A stretch of 64,000 bases of DNA, from positions 124,001 to 188,000 of the forward strand of contig CM035361.1 in NCBI GenBank assembly GCA_020137815.1, read 5' to 3'. A program made the translations under genes and the position numbers. Shown one piece after another: positions 1 to 11,349 of this stretch (the stretch's first letter is position 1; each line of letters begins with the position of its first letter). This stretch comes from Hormiphora californensis. Taxonomy: Eukaryota > Ctenophora > Tentaculata > Cydippida > Pleurobrachiidae. The notes under the pieces are model-generated. The model did not search any database. It saw nothing but the letters and a program-made list of their open reading frames with translations, and had not been told where the DNA came from.

Positions 1-225
1 ATTCCAAATGAAACTGCGAAATTTTGAATCTGCCGGACACCCGGCCCAGCTCATATCAGGTCCACTGCGCGCACCTGTAACGCACGGCAGAGCATAAAGA
101 GGGTTCTTCCGCGCGCCACAGTGTATTTTTACGTGACCAGGGTGTCCGGTTCACCCAGAAAATTGTGTGTGCGCGCGGATGATTTTTTTCTCATGATCAG
201 GAAATTTTCGGCCAGCGTTAAAATC
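1..225. repeat. Interspersed repeat, copy 1
   Basis: This stretch is repeated, with small differences, at about 476-690. Both copies carry the run CTGCGCGCACCTGTAACG and a GGTGTCCGGTTCACCCAG motif. The second copy lies inside the hAT-like element at 363-949, so the first is probably a truncated relative of that element. No coding potential was seen. Confidence 0.75.
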
Positions 226-261
226 TGGGTGTTTTGGGAGTGCTGACAAACTGTTTTTTAG

Positions 262-312
262 GGTTAGGGCTAAAGTAGGGTTAGGGTTAGGGTTGGGGTT
301 TGGGTTGGGGTT
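262..312 (+). repeat. Short telomere-like GGTTAGGG tract
   Basis: A few imperfect TTAGGG units sit inside the repeat above and recur in the inverted copy near 62.5 kb. The tract is far too short and too internal to be a telomere. It is part of the repeat family. Confidence 0.7.
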
Positions 313-362
313 AGGCCTTGACATTCCCTACTTTGAATCAGCCAAAACGGTTGAGTGGTTTG

Positions 363-949
363 CAGGGACGGCGCTCGTGGGTGTCCGGGTGTCCGCGGAC
401 ACCCAGACCAAAAAGACGGAGAGAGAAAAGAAGAAAAAATGGAAAAAAACAAAAATAATTTGAAAAAAATCGGTGAAAACTGCGAAATTTTGGATTTGCG
501 CGCAGCCGGGTGTCCGGAGCTCTGCCGGACACCCAGGTTCACTGCGCGCACCTGTAACGCACGGCAGAGCATAAAGAGGGTTCTTCCGCGCGCCACAGTG
601 CATTTTGACATGACCAGGGTGTCCGGTTCACCCAGAAAGTTGTGTGCGCGCGGATGAGTTTTTTTTGTTGTGATCAGAAAACTTTCATCTTTTTTTCCAT
701 TTTTCACAAAAGGAGTTCAGAAATGCTTAAAATCGTTTAAAAACGCCTCAAAATGTCCGAAATTTTCACCGGGGCTTGCAGCCCCTGGACCCTGCCTGCG
801 GGGGCTCTGCCCCCTACACCCCCGCCGGGGCTGCGCCCCTGGACCCTGCTTGTGGGGGGTTTCACCCCCCACACCCCCTGACCGAGGCTACCGCCCCTGG
901 CCCCGGACACCCAGGAACTTGCTGGGCCCAAGGCCCAGCGCCGTCCCTG
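363..949. mobile_element. Non-autonomous hAT-like element (MITE)
   Basis: The element has 13-bp terminal inverted repeats, CAGGGACGGCGCT at 363 and its complement ending at 949. A perfect 8-bp target duplication, GTGGTTTG, lies at 355-362 and 950-957. An 8-bp duplication and CAG-type termini are characteristic of the hAT superfamily. It has no transposase. Inside are the repeat copy at 476-690 and, at 775-930, a run of GC-rich hairpins of the form GGGGCTxxGCCCCTGGACCC. The paralogous locus near 62.4 kb is unoccupied at this point. Confidence 0.88.
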
Positions 950-1050
950 GTGGTTTGGCGGTTAGAGCCATTTTAGTGAATCAACTTTTTTGGCAGCGCG
1001 CACCTGTAAACAGGCCTCCAAACACCCAGATCGTAACGGCGCCCGAAATT

Positions 1051-1479
1051 TTCCTGTTGGTGCGTGCTCCATTATTTTACACTATAAAGTGGTATATATA
1101 AATGATTATATTACATTTACAAATTGGTATGGTTGCCGTTAGGTTGCTTAGGAGTTAGGTGTGGAGGTTGGTGTTGTGCGGTTTTGTTTCGGTTCATTGG
1201 GGTTGGTCTGGCAGCATGATTCATCATTCATGTTCTCAACTTATTGAGGGGTGCAAGTATCTTGGTTGTATCGGTTTTCCATGTCTTTTATGCGGTTGTG
1301 GTACTTCAGGACTCCTTTTCCGAGTGCCTGCAGTGCCAGGGATGATATAATGATCCTGGGTAAGGTGATGACGGAGATGTTTGGCCGAAGCAAGTAGCAA
1401 CACGTGCATTGCATTACATAATCAGGATCAGTATATAATGGGCTCTCTCCGCGTGGGTTGGAAGTTTGACTTCACTTCT
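1051..1479. other. No gene seen; minor repeat
   Basis: I see no coding exon here. Bases about 1065-1110 (TCCATTATTTTACACTATAA and flanks) recur inverted at about 26710-26760, so part of this is another interspersed repeat. Confidence 0.6.
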
Positions 1480-1908
1480 AGCATGCTGAGATCACTTTCT
1501 TTCTTGCTTTTCTTACGCGCACACACACACACAGGTTTACTGAAATCACATAAAAACCCTCTCTACCACCCGGTTCTTCAGGACAAACGTGTAAGCCAAA
1601 TTATTTACCGAGAGTCTCCGAGACCGAGTCTGATGCATACTGGTGACCTCTTGCACGTGCTAGATCTTTCTCCCCTCGGCACAAACAGAAAAGGAAAGGT
1701 CGGACCGTATACAAGAATACAAGATATGGAGTAAGAATATTAGGATTCACTTTAGCGAGTATGTTATGCATATGGACCCAACCAAATGGCATTTGATTTG
1801 AAAAATCCGCCCATGATCAACCAGAATATGGCTGTCATGAGACTTATCAAAGAGGTTAAAGTGGATGTGAGGCCGCTTGCTTCAGTATAGTTGATTGATT
1901 CAACGATG
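1480..1908 (+). pseudogene. Broken duplicate of the terminal exon of the nearby P450
   Basis: The stretch matches, in inverted orientation, the last intron and last exon (3806-4175) of the P450 at 3.8-9.8 kb. The splice acceptor CCCCTCAG of the parent reads CCCCTCGG here, so it is lost. The segment between the DPTN motif and the FDLKNPP segment is deleted, removing the haem-binding cysteine loop. A small insertion shifts the frame after the VGPY motif. The original stop lies at 1888-1890, and similarity runs about 18 bp beyond it. It cannot encode a working P450 and looks like a local inverted duplication that decayed. Confidence 0.85.
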
Positions 1909-2490
1909 ACAGGCTGTCAGAGCATTGGCCTGACCCATTCTCTTTTCTCTCAAATTTTTTTTTCTGCACGCGGAGCGTGCGAGAACTGTGGTCAGAGCAT
2001 TGGCCTGACAGATGAAAGGAGCCCAGGATATTACTATTAGGGTGTACTGGTTGTTTTGTACAAACAAAAACAGTCTGACTTGGCAATGTACTGGTACAAA
2101 AGATTATAGAGCAAATTAGGAAAAACAGGAGCTTTGTTACCATATATCCAATCATTATCCTCATCCCTCATTAGCGGTTGTGCTAAGTGAATTCTCCTCT
2201 GATTAATTAGGGTATTCTTGGTGGGATTTGAAAGAAAGTAAATAGCCAAATATGTACTATAATTTCTGTGTTGATTTGATACGCTGGTTGAGAGATAAGA
2301 CAGAATTCATTCCAGCCATTTAAAAGGCCTAAAAACCCAAATTTTATTTATTTATTTTGAACACTACATCGTAACAAGCATGCTATTGGAGTCCCAAAAA
2401 ACATAGGTACACGCCCCACGGACCCAAGGTGAGCCCAGGGGGAGCCCCTCAAGTTTGGGCCCAGTTGGGGTCCCCTTGTAAACGCGCTTG
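1909..2490. other. No gene seen
   Basis: The only structure I noted is a short motif, GTCAGAGCATTGGCCTGAC, present twice (about 1916 and 1992), with a related form near 15.52 kb. Confidence 0.5.
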
Positions 2491-2666
2491 TACAGTCGGA
2501 CCCCGATTTAGGGCCCCCCGATTTAGTGGCACCCCGATTTAGGGACAGGATTTTTTTTCCCCGATATAGGAAATTAACCTTATTTGACCCCGATTTAGTG
2601 GACACCCCGATTTAGTGGACAAGAGCCTTTCCCCCGAGGGTGTCCCTAAATCGGGGTCCGACTGTA
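2491..2666. mobile_element. Pogo/Tigger-like MITE with TA target duplication
   Basis: The ends are CAGTCGGACCCCGATTTA and its complement, just inside TA dinucleotides at 2491-2492 and 2665-2666. The interior repeats the phrase CCCCGATTTAGTGG several times. The terminal sequence and TA duplication fit Tc1/mariner-pogo derived MITEs. Shorter relatives are at about 8620-8757, 11520-11640, 12462-12515, 22251-22322 and 59231-59300. Confidence 0.85.
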
Positions 2667-3204
2667 CTCCTTGAAATGCTAACAATATGATCCTCTCTCA
2701 AATTTGAAGTTTTGGGTAAATTTATCCTTGTGTTACAGGTGAGTACATAATCTTTCTTGTCTCTGTATTCTGGTAATTTTTGTCCTAGTTTTGTCCTAGC
2801 CCTTTAAGTCATACAACGAACTCGATCGAATGTCTCATATTAACATGTACTACAACTGTTTACTGTGAACATGGGACTTGTCATCCAAAATATGTGTATT
2901 TACAGCACTCGACTCATACAGTTCACTGCCATCCTCAATAAATAGTTTTACGTTGTAGTTGATGAAAGTTGATGTGTAGAAAGCACACAATTCTTAATAC
3001 ACAAACGCGTATTCCAGGGCACACGTTGGTTATTTTTCTGAACGAACCCCCACCGATTCGTGGACTATTCTGAATTGCTGATCAGGCTTAGTGGGGAAAA
3101 ATCACGTATCACAACCACTAATGAGACACATGACGATGATGATTCGTCATGAGATTCCAAGCTCATTAAGTGGCCTCTTTACCCCAGTGCTCTCGAATAA
3201 CATG
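2667..3204. other. No gene seen
   Basis: AT-rich sequence without a supported exon, RNA gene or repeat. Confidence 0.5.
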
Positions 3205-3347
3205 TAGTGGAAGCTCTTACGGTATTCCTACGACCGTGGGAAAAGAAAGATAGATAGAAATACTAAGAGAGATAAATTCTCTCTCTTAGTATTTCTATCT
3301 ATCTCTCTTTTCCCACGGCCGTGGGAATACCGTAAGAGCTTCCACTA
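3205..3347. mobile_element. 143-bp near-perfect hairpin MITE, TA ends
   Basis: Almost the whole element folds on itself. The left end TAGTGGAAGCTCTTACGG and right end CCGTAAGAGCTTCCACTA are complementary, with a purine-rich stem (GATAGATAGAAATACTAAG) meeting near 3275. TA sits at each border, consistent with a mariner-type target duplication. Confidence 0.85.
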
Positions 3348-3805
3348 ATGTGGCTTTTTCGATACACATCACTCATTGCTAGTCTAGGGGACTTTTTTTG
3401 CCCCAGAAGTTATATGACACGATTCTGGGATATAATTTACGTTCTTTAATATAATAATCATATCAATATATAAATATCAACACAAGGGCAAAAGAAAACT
3501 TGTTTTCTTTTGCCTTTGTGTACATATGCTCTCCTTCAAAGAGCACTTTCACACCATCAAACCATATCAACTTTTGATTTTGTTGATAAATATCAACGAT
3601 CATATAATATAGTTCAATATAGTATAGTTCAATACAGGTTAAATATTAATAATATCAAAACAAGAGTCATTGATGTCTTTTCTACTCCCCAAAAAGTATG
3701 TCCGTAATCAAACATGAGGTATTTAACATTCTCTCTCCTTCTTCACGAGTGTTCATAAAAATCATAAAATCATACATTTTTTTCAATCATCGTTGAATCA
3801 ATCCA
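3348..3805. other. No gene; short hairpin
   Basis: Bases about 3480-3522 form a perfect-looking hairpin built on CAAGGGCAAAAGAAAAC and its near complement. The rest is AT-rich and follows the P450 stop codon. Confidence 0.55.
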
Positions 3806-6800
3806 CTACGAAACAAGCGGCCTCACATCCACTTTAACCTTATTGATAAGTCTCATGACAGCCATATTCTGGTTGATCATGGGTGGATTTTTCAAATCAA
3901 ACGCCTGTGTCATTTCGAAATTTTTACACAGAACAGAAAGAGAGAGCTTCATCAGCATCATAGCGAGATGTTTTCCTAGGCATCCCCGGGATCCAGTCCA
4001 GAAGGGGAGGTATGAAAAGGAGGCCGGGTTAAACCCATCGTTCCATCGATCCGGGTTGAACTTTTTCGGCTCAGCCCAGTTGGTTGGGTCCATGTGCATA
4101 ACATACTCGCTAAAGTGAATCCTGATGTTCTTACTCCATATCTTATACGGTCCGACCTTTCCTTTTCTGTTTGTGCTGAGGGGAGAAAGATTTAGCACGT
4201 GTAAGAGGATTCAACAAGAATTATTTGCATTATGTATCCATAATGCTACGTTTCCCTGCCCTCTTCGATTTGCCATTCAACTCGCCATTAAGTTTTTTTT
4301 CTTTTTTTTTAAGCTGTCCGCAAAATGGGGATTTGTGTTTTTCGAACTTTTGAAGAAAAAAAAACGCAATTTCTCCATTTGCATTTTCCCCAAAAACGCG
4401 CGGCCGATATAAAACAAATTTTGCCGCTACAGTTTATAGCCGCGCACGCCTCATAAATTTGCAATAGTTTGTGGCGCGCATGTTACTCCGCAAACTTCAA
4501 ATCGCGCGCGCCGCACGGTTGCCCCTCGCAACGAAAGTGTGACCAAAAAATGTCCCTCTACCGATTAGTTAGTATACCAAAATGTCGTTTTCGAATTCTA
4601 ACCCTGCTATGCCTTTTTACAAAGTAAAAAGGCATCCGGGTGGATGCCTTCGGCATCCACCCGGGCAGGGAAAAAATGCAGATCAGACTCGGTCTCGATA
4701 GCATTTGGCTTACACACTTGACACACGTGTAACGTGTTGGAGAAACGTGTTGATAATATTGGTAAAGTGGGCTTGGTAAATATGTGTGTGTGAAGGAAAG
4801 CAAGGAAAGGCGGACAACAACCATGATCTCAGCATTTTAAAACTGAAGTAATACTTTCAATGTCATCTACGTCGTGAGATAAGGACAAAGTGTGTAGTTA
4901 ATCCATAAGAATAAACAATTTACAATGCATCGTAAATATCACTTACAGGTAATTTCGAGTTCCTCTTAGTAGGGCAGGGCCCATTCGAAGTCCTTCCAGC
5001 AAGCATTTCTCAGTATATTCCAACCTGAAATGATATTTGAAATTATTGGAGTACAATTGATTTAGTAGTAGTACTTAATAGTATATATTATGTATTCACA
5101 AGGCCATTCACAAAAAAAACAGCAAAGTTGACTATTTCTTAAACATTCGGTTTCACGAAAGATTTTAACGAATGTGATTTATGGACCGATTTCTTACTTG
5201 GAAAGATCTCTGAAATCATTAATCTCGGTTGAACGGAGTTCAGTCATAAGCTTGCTCTGCACTTCAGGTTCTTTATCCAAAAACATGAAAAGGCTACACA
5301 ACTGTTTCACCATATTATCCATCACCAAACAAACCTGAAAAAGAGAATAACTTTGATACCCCCTGCATTCTGTTGCAGACACATGTCATGTATGCCGTCT
5401 GTACAGCAGACTAGGGGGACTCTGACAGCTGGATTAATCTCGCTTACCGTCATAAGATCATCAACAACGCTCTCAATAACAGAAACCATATTCCTCAAAA
5501 CTTTCCCATCATCTGACATATTCGCTTCAATCAAGAGGCCAATGAGATCATCTGATTTTTGCTCACCCATTCCCTTAAACTCCTCCGTTTTCCGGGCAAC
5601 AATTGGCATCAGATCTTTTCGCATTTTTTGGATCAGCTTGGTCATGTCAATCTAGCGAGGGGGTGATTACTGGTTAGAGATCACCAGGGCTTGGCCTGGT
5701 TATCTATTACCTAGAGGGCTCGCTTGGTTGTACAAAAACCGATAACTACATCGAACCCTCCCAATTTTCCCAGTTCTGTTACATTTTTAGACCCTCAAAA
5801 CGACACTGAAGTTTAAACAGTGTTATCTGTATTAGTGTAAGCTGAGGCTACGTACCTTATCTTGAGACATAAAGTATCGATATCGGTCGAAGAGAGGTTT
5901 CGGAATCGCCTCCAAAATCTTGAAAACATGGTCAGCAACAACCTCCGGCGAATAAAAGTCTTGGAGGCCAAAGACTTGGAGATAGGCTGCAAATGTAGTA
6001 AAAACAGTAGCAATCGACAAACTTATACTTCGTCATTGTAAACGGACCAAATCCTCCCTGTATATGGCCTTCATTGACTACCAGAAGGCGTACGATTCGA
6101 TCCCACACTCCTGGATTCTGAAATCAATGGAAATGCTGAAAATAAACCCACAGATCATACGACTGTTCGAGGCATCGTTCCAGCAGTGTATAGTTAATTT
6201 AGTCCAATCCAGCTCCACCTTAGGCAAAGTCCACATTAAAAGAGGCCTCTTCCAAGGAGACTCTGTCTCCCCGATACATTTTATTATAGGACTGATCCCC
6301 CTATCCTTGCTCCTAGCTGCCCAAGGAAGAGGCTACACACATTTCTGATCCAGAAGCACCCACCACAGATATTGATATTAACCCACGCCTCTATATGGAC
6401 GATCTTAAACTATACGCTAGCTCGAAAGAGGGCCTACAGCAGCTGTTGGCAGTCACCGAGAAGTTTAGCACAGACATTAACATGTCCTTTGTATATCCAA
6501 ATGTGGAGCACGACATCGTGGACGGAGTCAGAAGTCGAATGCAGGGAATAGATCTACCGAGTGGAAAGACAACCCGGAAGTGGAAGATGGTGGATATAAA
6601 TACCTTGGTATCCTGGAGGCTGACTCGATTCTACATCAAGAAATGAAAGCCAAGGTTAAGACCGAATACACCAGAAGACTTAAGAAACTACTGTCTTCCA
6701 ACCTGTCTGGTAAAAACCTCGTCGTTGCAATCAACACGTGGGCAATACCGGTGATTCGATACGGTGCCGGAATACTGATTGGACCACCACAGAGGCCAAG

Positions 6801-8298
6801 GGACTGGACCTAATTACTCGGAAAATCCTAAGAAGAGGGTTCTTGAAATACAACAGCGACGTTGATCGTCTATATGTGAGCAGAAAGAAGGGAGGAAGAG
6901 GCCTCCAGAGGATTGAAGACGTTATAGTAAGGGAAGGAACAGGACTAGCGACGTTCTTCAGCAACTCAACTGATCCCAAGATAATTGCACTCAAACAAGC
7001 AATGGGAAGAGAAGGAATGCTGACGGAACTCCCAGAGGAGGCCGAAACCCTGACAGAAAGACTGGAGGCGCCCTGATAGAGAACTGGAAGAAATAATCAC
7101 TGCATGGACGTTTCCTGAAGCAACTTGAAGAAGGGGATGCGACCCTGATGCGACCTGGGCCTGGCTCAACAAAGAGAGCCTCAGCAGATACACCGAAGCT
7201 GATGTATTTGCTGCCCAGGAGCAAGCCCTCGCACAAACTGGCTGACAGCTGCTATCGAGAAACAACCTGGAGAGTCCGAGAAGTGTCGCATATGCAACCA
7301 GCATAACGAGTCAGTCGAACACATCCTAAACGGATGTCAGAAGCTGGCCAACGGTGACTATAAGCACAGACACGCCGAGTAGCTGCTGCCCTACACTGGG
7401 GAATGTGCAAGGACTATGGATTTCCTGCTGAATCAAAGTGGTGGAGCCACTATGCAGAGAAAGTTCTCGAGAATGAGAATTACAAGATCCTCTGGGATTT
7501 CCACATCCAGACGGACAACCCCATTGAGGCGTGCAAACCCGACCTGTCCTCCTGACAAGCAAAAGAGGGAGGCACTACTCATCGATGTCGCCGTTCCAAA
7601 GGACCGATTAGTCTCTGACAGAGAGCTGGAAAAATCGAGAAGTACCAAGAACTGAGGAGAGAGTCACACGAATCTGGGAACTTAAAAGGCACGGTCATTC
7701 CCATCGTGATTGGAGCCCTTGGCGGAGTTGCCCCCGACTAGAAGTACTTGATGGCTATAACCCGCCAATTTACCCCTCACAGCTCCAAAAGTCAGCCCTC
7801 TTCACTCGATGAACCACGCTCCGAAGTCCTCGATATGTAATCAGCCTCCTGTATCCCCACTAGATGTATTTTTGTATTGTTTTTTACCGTTTCACCCGTT
7901 CCTGCTTGCTCTTAGACTGCCTTAGATCCCGTTCCAGTCGTTTTGTTCCAGACGTTTTGTTCCCGATAGGTTGACTCTTCTTAGATTCCGTTCCAGCAGG
8001 CTGAGCTTCTTTCCAGATAGTTTAGGAGGTCTTTTGCTCCGCCACCATGAGCTTTACTTCCCCTATTTATTTTTCCTTACCTTAACCAATAGTCATTGTT
8101 CAACCTACCCCTTTGTACATTGTTCTACCTACCTTTACTCCGCAGGCCCTCCGGGCCCTCAGATCCAACAGGATCGGGCTCGGGGATTCAACCCTGTTCC
8201 CACATGGGACCTTACGGTCCCATGTGGGAGTGGTGCGTGTAGTGGACCGAGAGAGAGAGAGAGAGGAGAGAGAGTGAGAAGAGAGAGAGAGAGAGAGA

Positions 8299-8340
<42 letters not shown>

Positions 8341-9789
8341 GAGAAACAATGATAGATAGTAAATTATAATGAATCTTTAGATAGGGGTAGTAAAATAGAT
8401 TAAAGGTGTGGGTCATTTCCTGCTCCAGTATCCTACCACCTTACCCAACTCAATGATAATGGGGGGCATTATGGGGGGAGGGGGTCTGATTGGGGGGCAT
8501 CCTGAAGATGTGATTTAATGAAAGAGGTCCAGCTCAATCACTGCACACCTTGTTGTAGAAAATGGGAAACACCTTCCTAATTTTTGTCACCCCTTACTCA
8601 ACAACTTTCTTATTTACCTGGATGCTCGGGGGAAAGGTTTTGCGAGGTAATCGGGGCGAAACTCTTTTAATTTTCTACATTACTGGAAATTTATCCTCCC
8701 GGTAAATCGAGGGTCTGTTAAATTGGGGCCCGGTAAATAGGGGTCCGACTGTTCATATAATGNNNNNNNNNNNNNNNNNNNNNNNNNNNNNNNNNNNNNN
8801 NNNNNNNNNNNNNNNNNNNNNNNNNNNNNNNNNNNNNNNNNNNNNNNNNNNNNNNNNNNNNNATCTTGAGACATAAAGTATCGATATCGGTCGAAGAGAG
8901 GTTTCGGAATCGCCTCCAAAATCTTGAAAACATGGTCAGCAACAACCTCCGGCGAATAAAAGTCTTGGAGGCCAAAGACTTGGAGATAGGCTGCAAATGT
9001 AACGGCAAGCTCATCATGTAGATCAATTTCGGTGCCAGTTTTTACGGTTTTTCGCCATTTCTCCAGTATGGGGCCCTCCATGTGTATCTTACAGGATGTG
9101 AACAGTTCCTTCATATTGGTTTTAGCGAAAAACTGACTCATTATCTTTCGCTTCACGGCCCATTTGATGCCACCTCCACTGAAAATATTTTTTATTAGGG
9201 ATCGTGTCCCACTCTTTCGTGCATGTCATTTGTAGCACTATACTCTACATAGTATAATATAATGTAGCATTATAACCAAAATTCATTACCTCAAGATGCT
9301 TTTCGTTCCAATGATCTTTTGTCCGTAGAGAAACCGATTCGGTAGGTTAGATACCTTAGTAAAGCTACTGAGTTCAGTTGCTACTGCTTTTAGCATTTCA
9401 GGGTCTGACACAAAAATAAAGGGTCTGTTGCCGACCCAAAATAAGATATTCTTGCCATGTTCATCAGTCCACTTTAAAAATAGATCCAGGAATGCATTCT
9501 TGGCTTTGTACTCATTAAGAGTTGGTTCGTTACCCTGTAATTAATTGAGAGGGATTATTGCAGCGAATAGAAAACTCCTTATATTGAGGTGCAGGTCCAC
9601 ACATTTTTTTTTAATTGCGAGTGTGCTTATTCTTACCCTATAGAAGGAATCGACGGGCGGCTGGGGTAATGCACTCAGTGCTAAACGGGCAAGGTAGATA
9701 TTTGCGGAAGCGTAGATCCTCCACAGCACCAAAAATAGTAGTAATGATATGGTCAGATACATGCTGCTGGTTATTACAAACAGTTGCAA
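3806..9789 (-). CDS. Cytochrome P450, CYP46-like, 7 exons (exon 3 disrupted in this assembly)
   Basis: Exons on the minus strand are 9637-9789, 9290-9534, 9178 to the gap (3' end at 5856), 5448-5651, 5198-5334, 4947-5024 and 3806-4175. All junction phases agree. The N-terminus is a hydrophobic ER anchor (residues about 5-30) followed by a proline-rich hinge (LPQPPVD). Exon 6 carries the K-helix ExxR as EGLR. Exon 7 has NPDRW and the haem loop FWTGSRGCLG with the ligand cysteine. Known family: ER-membrane haem monooxygenases. The order of segments and the phrase FxxWxxExG...FLYGQ...GGGxKW resemble cholesterol 24-hydroxylase (CYP46), but the subfamily is only an inference. Oddities: the I-helix lacks the usual AGxxT and reads LVMDN. 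Exon 3 is cut at 5997/5998 by LINE sequence and reappears after an N-gap. Downstream, a decayed copy of the last exon lies at 1480-1908. Confidence 0.85.
4176..4946 (-). other. Last P450 intron, with nested hairpins
   Basis: The intron contains back-to-back hairpins at about 4608-4672: GCCTTTTTAC with its complement, then ATCCGGGTGGATGCC with its complement. It also has a CG-rich block (4395-4520). No exon was seen in it. Confidence 0.6.
5725..5835. mobile_element. Degenerate end of the 25-kb foldback family, inside a P450 intron
   Basis: The sequence CGATAACTACATCGAACCCTC and what follows matches the terminal 100 bp of the foldback element at 25187-25975, with mismatches. It is a solo, decayed end. 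Confidence 0.65.
5998..8345 (+). mobile_element. Decayed non-LTR retrotransposon (R2/NeSL-like, with RLE-type endonuclease), 5'-truncated
   Basis: Reverse transcriptase motifs are readable in several frames: DYQKAYDSIPHSW (about 6073), FQGDSVSP (6250) and YMDDLKLYA (6393). Then come a thumb-like block (RLYVSRKKGGRGL, 6868), a CCHC knuckle CxxC...HxxxxC (about 7289-7338) and a C-terminal endonuclease-like stretch (FHIQTDNPIEA, then IDVAVPKDR). This domain order is typical of site-specific LINEs with restriction-like endonuclease. Frameshifts at about 6348, 6650, 6810 and 7080 and several stops show it is dead. The 3' UTR (7895-8250) ends in an (AG)n microsatellite (8250-8345). The same 3' UTR with the same type of tail recurs inverted at 29506-29975. 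The 5' end begins abruptly in P450 exon 3. Confidence 0.85.
8346..8762. other. LINE/gap flank with a pogo-like MITE end
   Basis: No gene was seen. Bases about 8620-8757 carry the CCGGTAAATCG and GGGGTCCGACTG phrases of the pogo-like family, running up to the assembly gap. Confidence 0.6.
8763..8862. other. Assembly gap of 100 N
   Basis: Exactly 100 N, the usual placeholder for a gap of unknown length. The 139 bases that follow (8863-9001) are identical to 5859-5997. Confidence 0.98.
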
Positions 9790-10440
9790 TTGTTATTTTT
9801 CAATAGATATGACAAGAATATGAATTTCTTAACTTCCGATTGAAGGTACAAACAACAGTAGGAGCAATTCACTAGCAAACTAAACTTCAATTTCTGGTGC
9901 ACGAATAACCTGTAATAACAATTCTGACCCGTCATGGCTCGAGCTCATTTGAGATGATATCAGTAGAAAAAATCAGATGACAGTGCGTAGGAAATCAAGT
10001 TCTTACCGGGCTATATATTATATCCGACCACCCACACAAAAAAGGAATGTTGAGTTTAAATTGAGTTTAATTGTAGACTGTAGACTCTGCATGCAGTCTA
10101 TTACATTTAAACTCAATTTAGATTTATACTACAGTGTTGAGTGTTCTATCATCGCCAAGTGATTGGAAAATGTAGCAGATCAGGTCAGATAGATGACTAT
10201 AATGCCGGACGTGTCAACTTTGCTATACTACACCGGGCAAAAAGATCATGCGAAAGTAAAACACGCTGTATGCATGTCATTTAAATGTGTAAACACGGAA
10301 CGCCCAAGGATGCTTTATGTGGGCGCAAACGACTAAATTAGATGGTATGCTTGTAGCGGGAGGAGGTTTAGAGTGTGCAAAAAGTGTGTGGGAGGCTAAC
10401 CTTACTTGCTTACATATGTTTTAATCCGGCAGCAGTGAGG

Positions 10441-10680
10441 AAGTGAGAGAGGGGGAGAGAGAGTGAGAGAGTGAGAGAGTGAGAGAGTGAGAGAGTGAGA
10501 GAGTGAGAGAGTGAGAGAGTGAGAGAGTGAGAGAGATAGAGATAGAGATAGAGATAGAGATAGAGATAGAGTAGAGATAGAGATAGAGAGATGATGAGAT
10601 AGAGATAGAGATAGAGATAGAGATAGAGATAGAGATAGAGATAGAGATAGAGATAGAGATAGAGATAGAGATAGAGATAG
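10441..10680. repeat. Compound microsatellite (GAGAGT)n then (GAGATA)n
   Basis: Hexamer GAGAGT/GTGAGA units run to about 10530 and are then replaced by GATAGA units to 10680, with a short interruption near 10570-10590. Confidence 0.95.
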
Positions 10681-11349
10681 ATGTCATGTTCTTGTCCTTT
10701 ATCACAGCATCTATTATAATAGCAGCTGCATTTCTGCACATAGGCATTTACTTTCTGACATTACCTAATCCTTATCGCAATGCAATTACCAAAGCAAGGC
10801 AAGCCTATCACATGAGGACAGCTACTAGGGAATCACGCGAGGGCTGATAAACCGAGGACTGATAAACCGAGGGAGATGGGGCAGTATAAAAGAAGTGGAG
10901 AACGAAGACCAAGGGACGCTCTCACCGACAGGACTGCCAAATTGTCAGTCTATCTTTTTACTTACTGAGACCGTTGTATACACTCTTGTGTTCTAACCCT
11001 CACAACCCTTTTTGCTACCGCAGAATTGCACTTGGCACTCTACCCCGACCTAACACCGATTGCACACCCTGATTGATCTCCAGCTGCACACTGATCATCA
11101 GATAACCAGGAAACCCTATTGTTGATCTCTAGCCATACGTAGCATAAGATCATAGAGCATAGCGAATACCTTAATTTAACATAGAGATGGGATGAGAGAG
11201 GGAAAATGGGAGAATAATCTTGAGTCGCTTGACACTGAAAGTATGAACAATTCAAGAATATTCATGGCTCATGCTGCAAGCAAGCAGGTGCAGAAAATAC
11301 ACAGCGTATAATATATATTCTCGGCTAAAGAGAAGGGGTATCGTATGGG

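Larger units (their letters stand above)
205..1050. repeat. Repeat family with a second copy at 62.34-62.60 kb, interrupted at 363-949
   Basis: Bases 205-362 and 950-1050 together match, in inverted orientation, one uninterrupted stretch at about 62340-62595. Shared landmarks are the GGTTAGGG-rich tract, AAAACGGTTGAGTGGTTT, and GTGAATCAACTTTTTTGGCA. The downstream copy lacks the 587-bp insert, so it serves as an empty-site reference. Confidence 0.85.

Noticed and set aside
262-312. Chromosome end
   Set aside because: Only a few imperfect TTAGGG units, embedded in a dispersed repeat with a second internal copy at 62.5 kb.
10410-10747. ISISIS/LYLYLY repeat ORFs
   Set aside because: Direct translation of the GAGATA microsatellite.
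10793-11040. LTR with a TATAAAAG promoter
   Set aside because: No second LTR, primer-binding site or retroviral-type ORF nearby.
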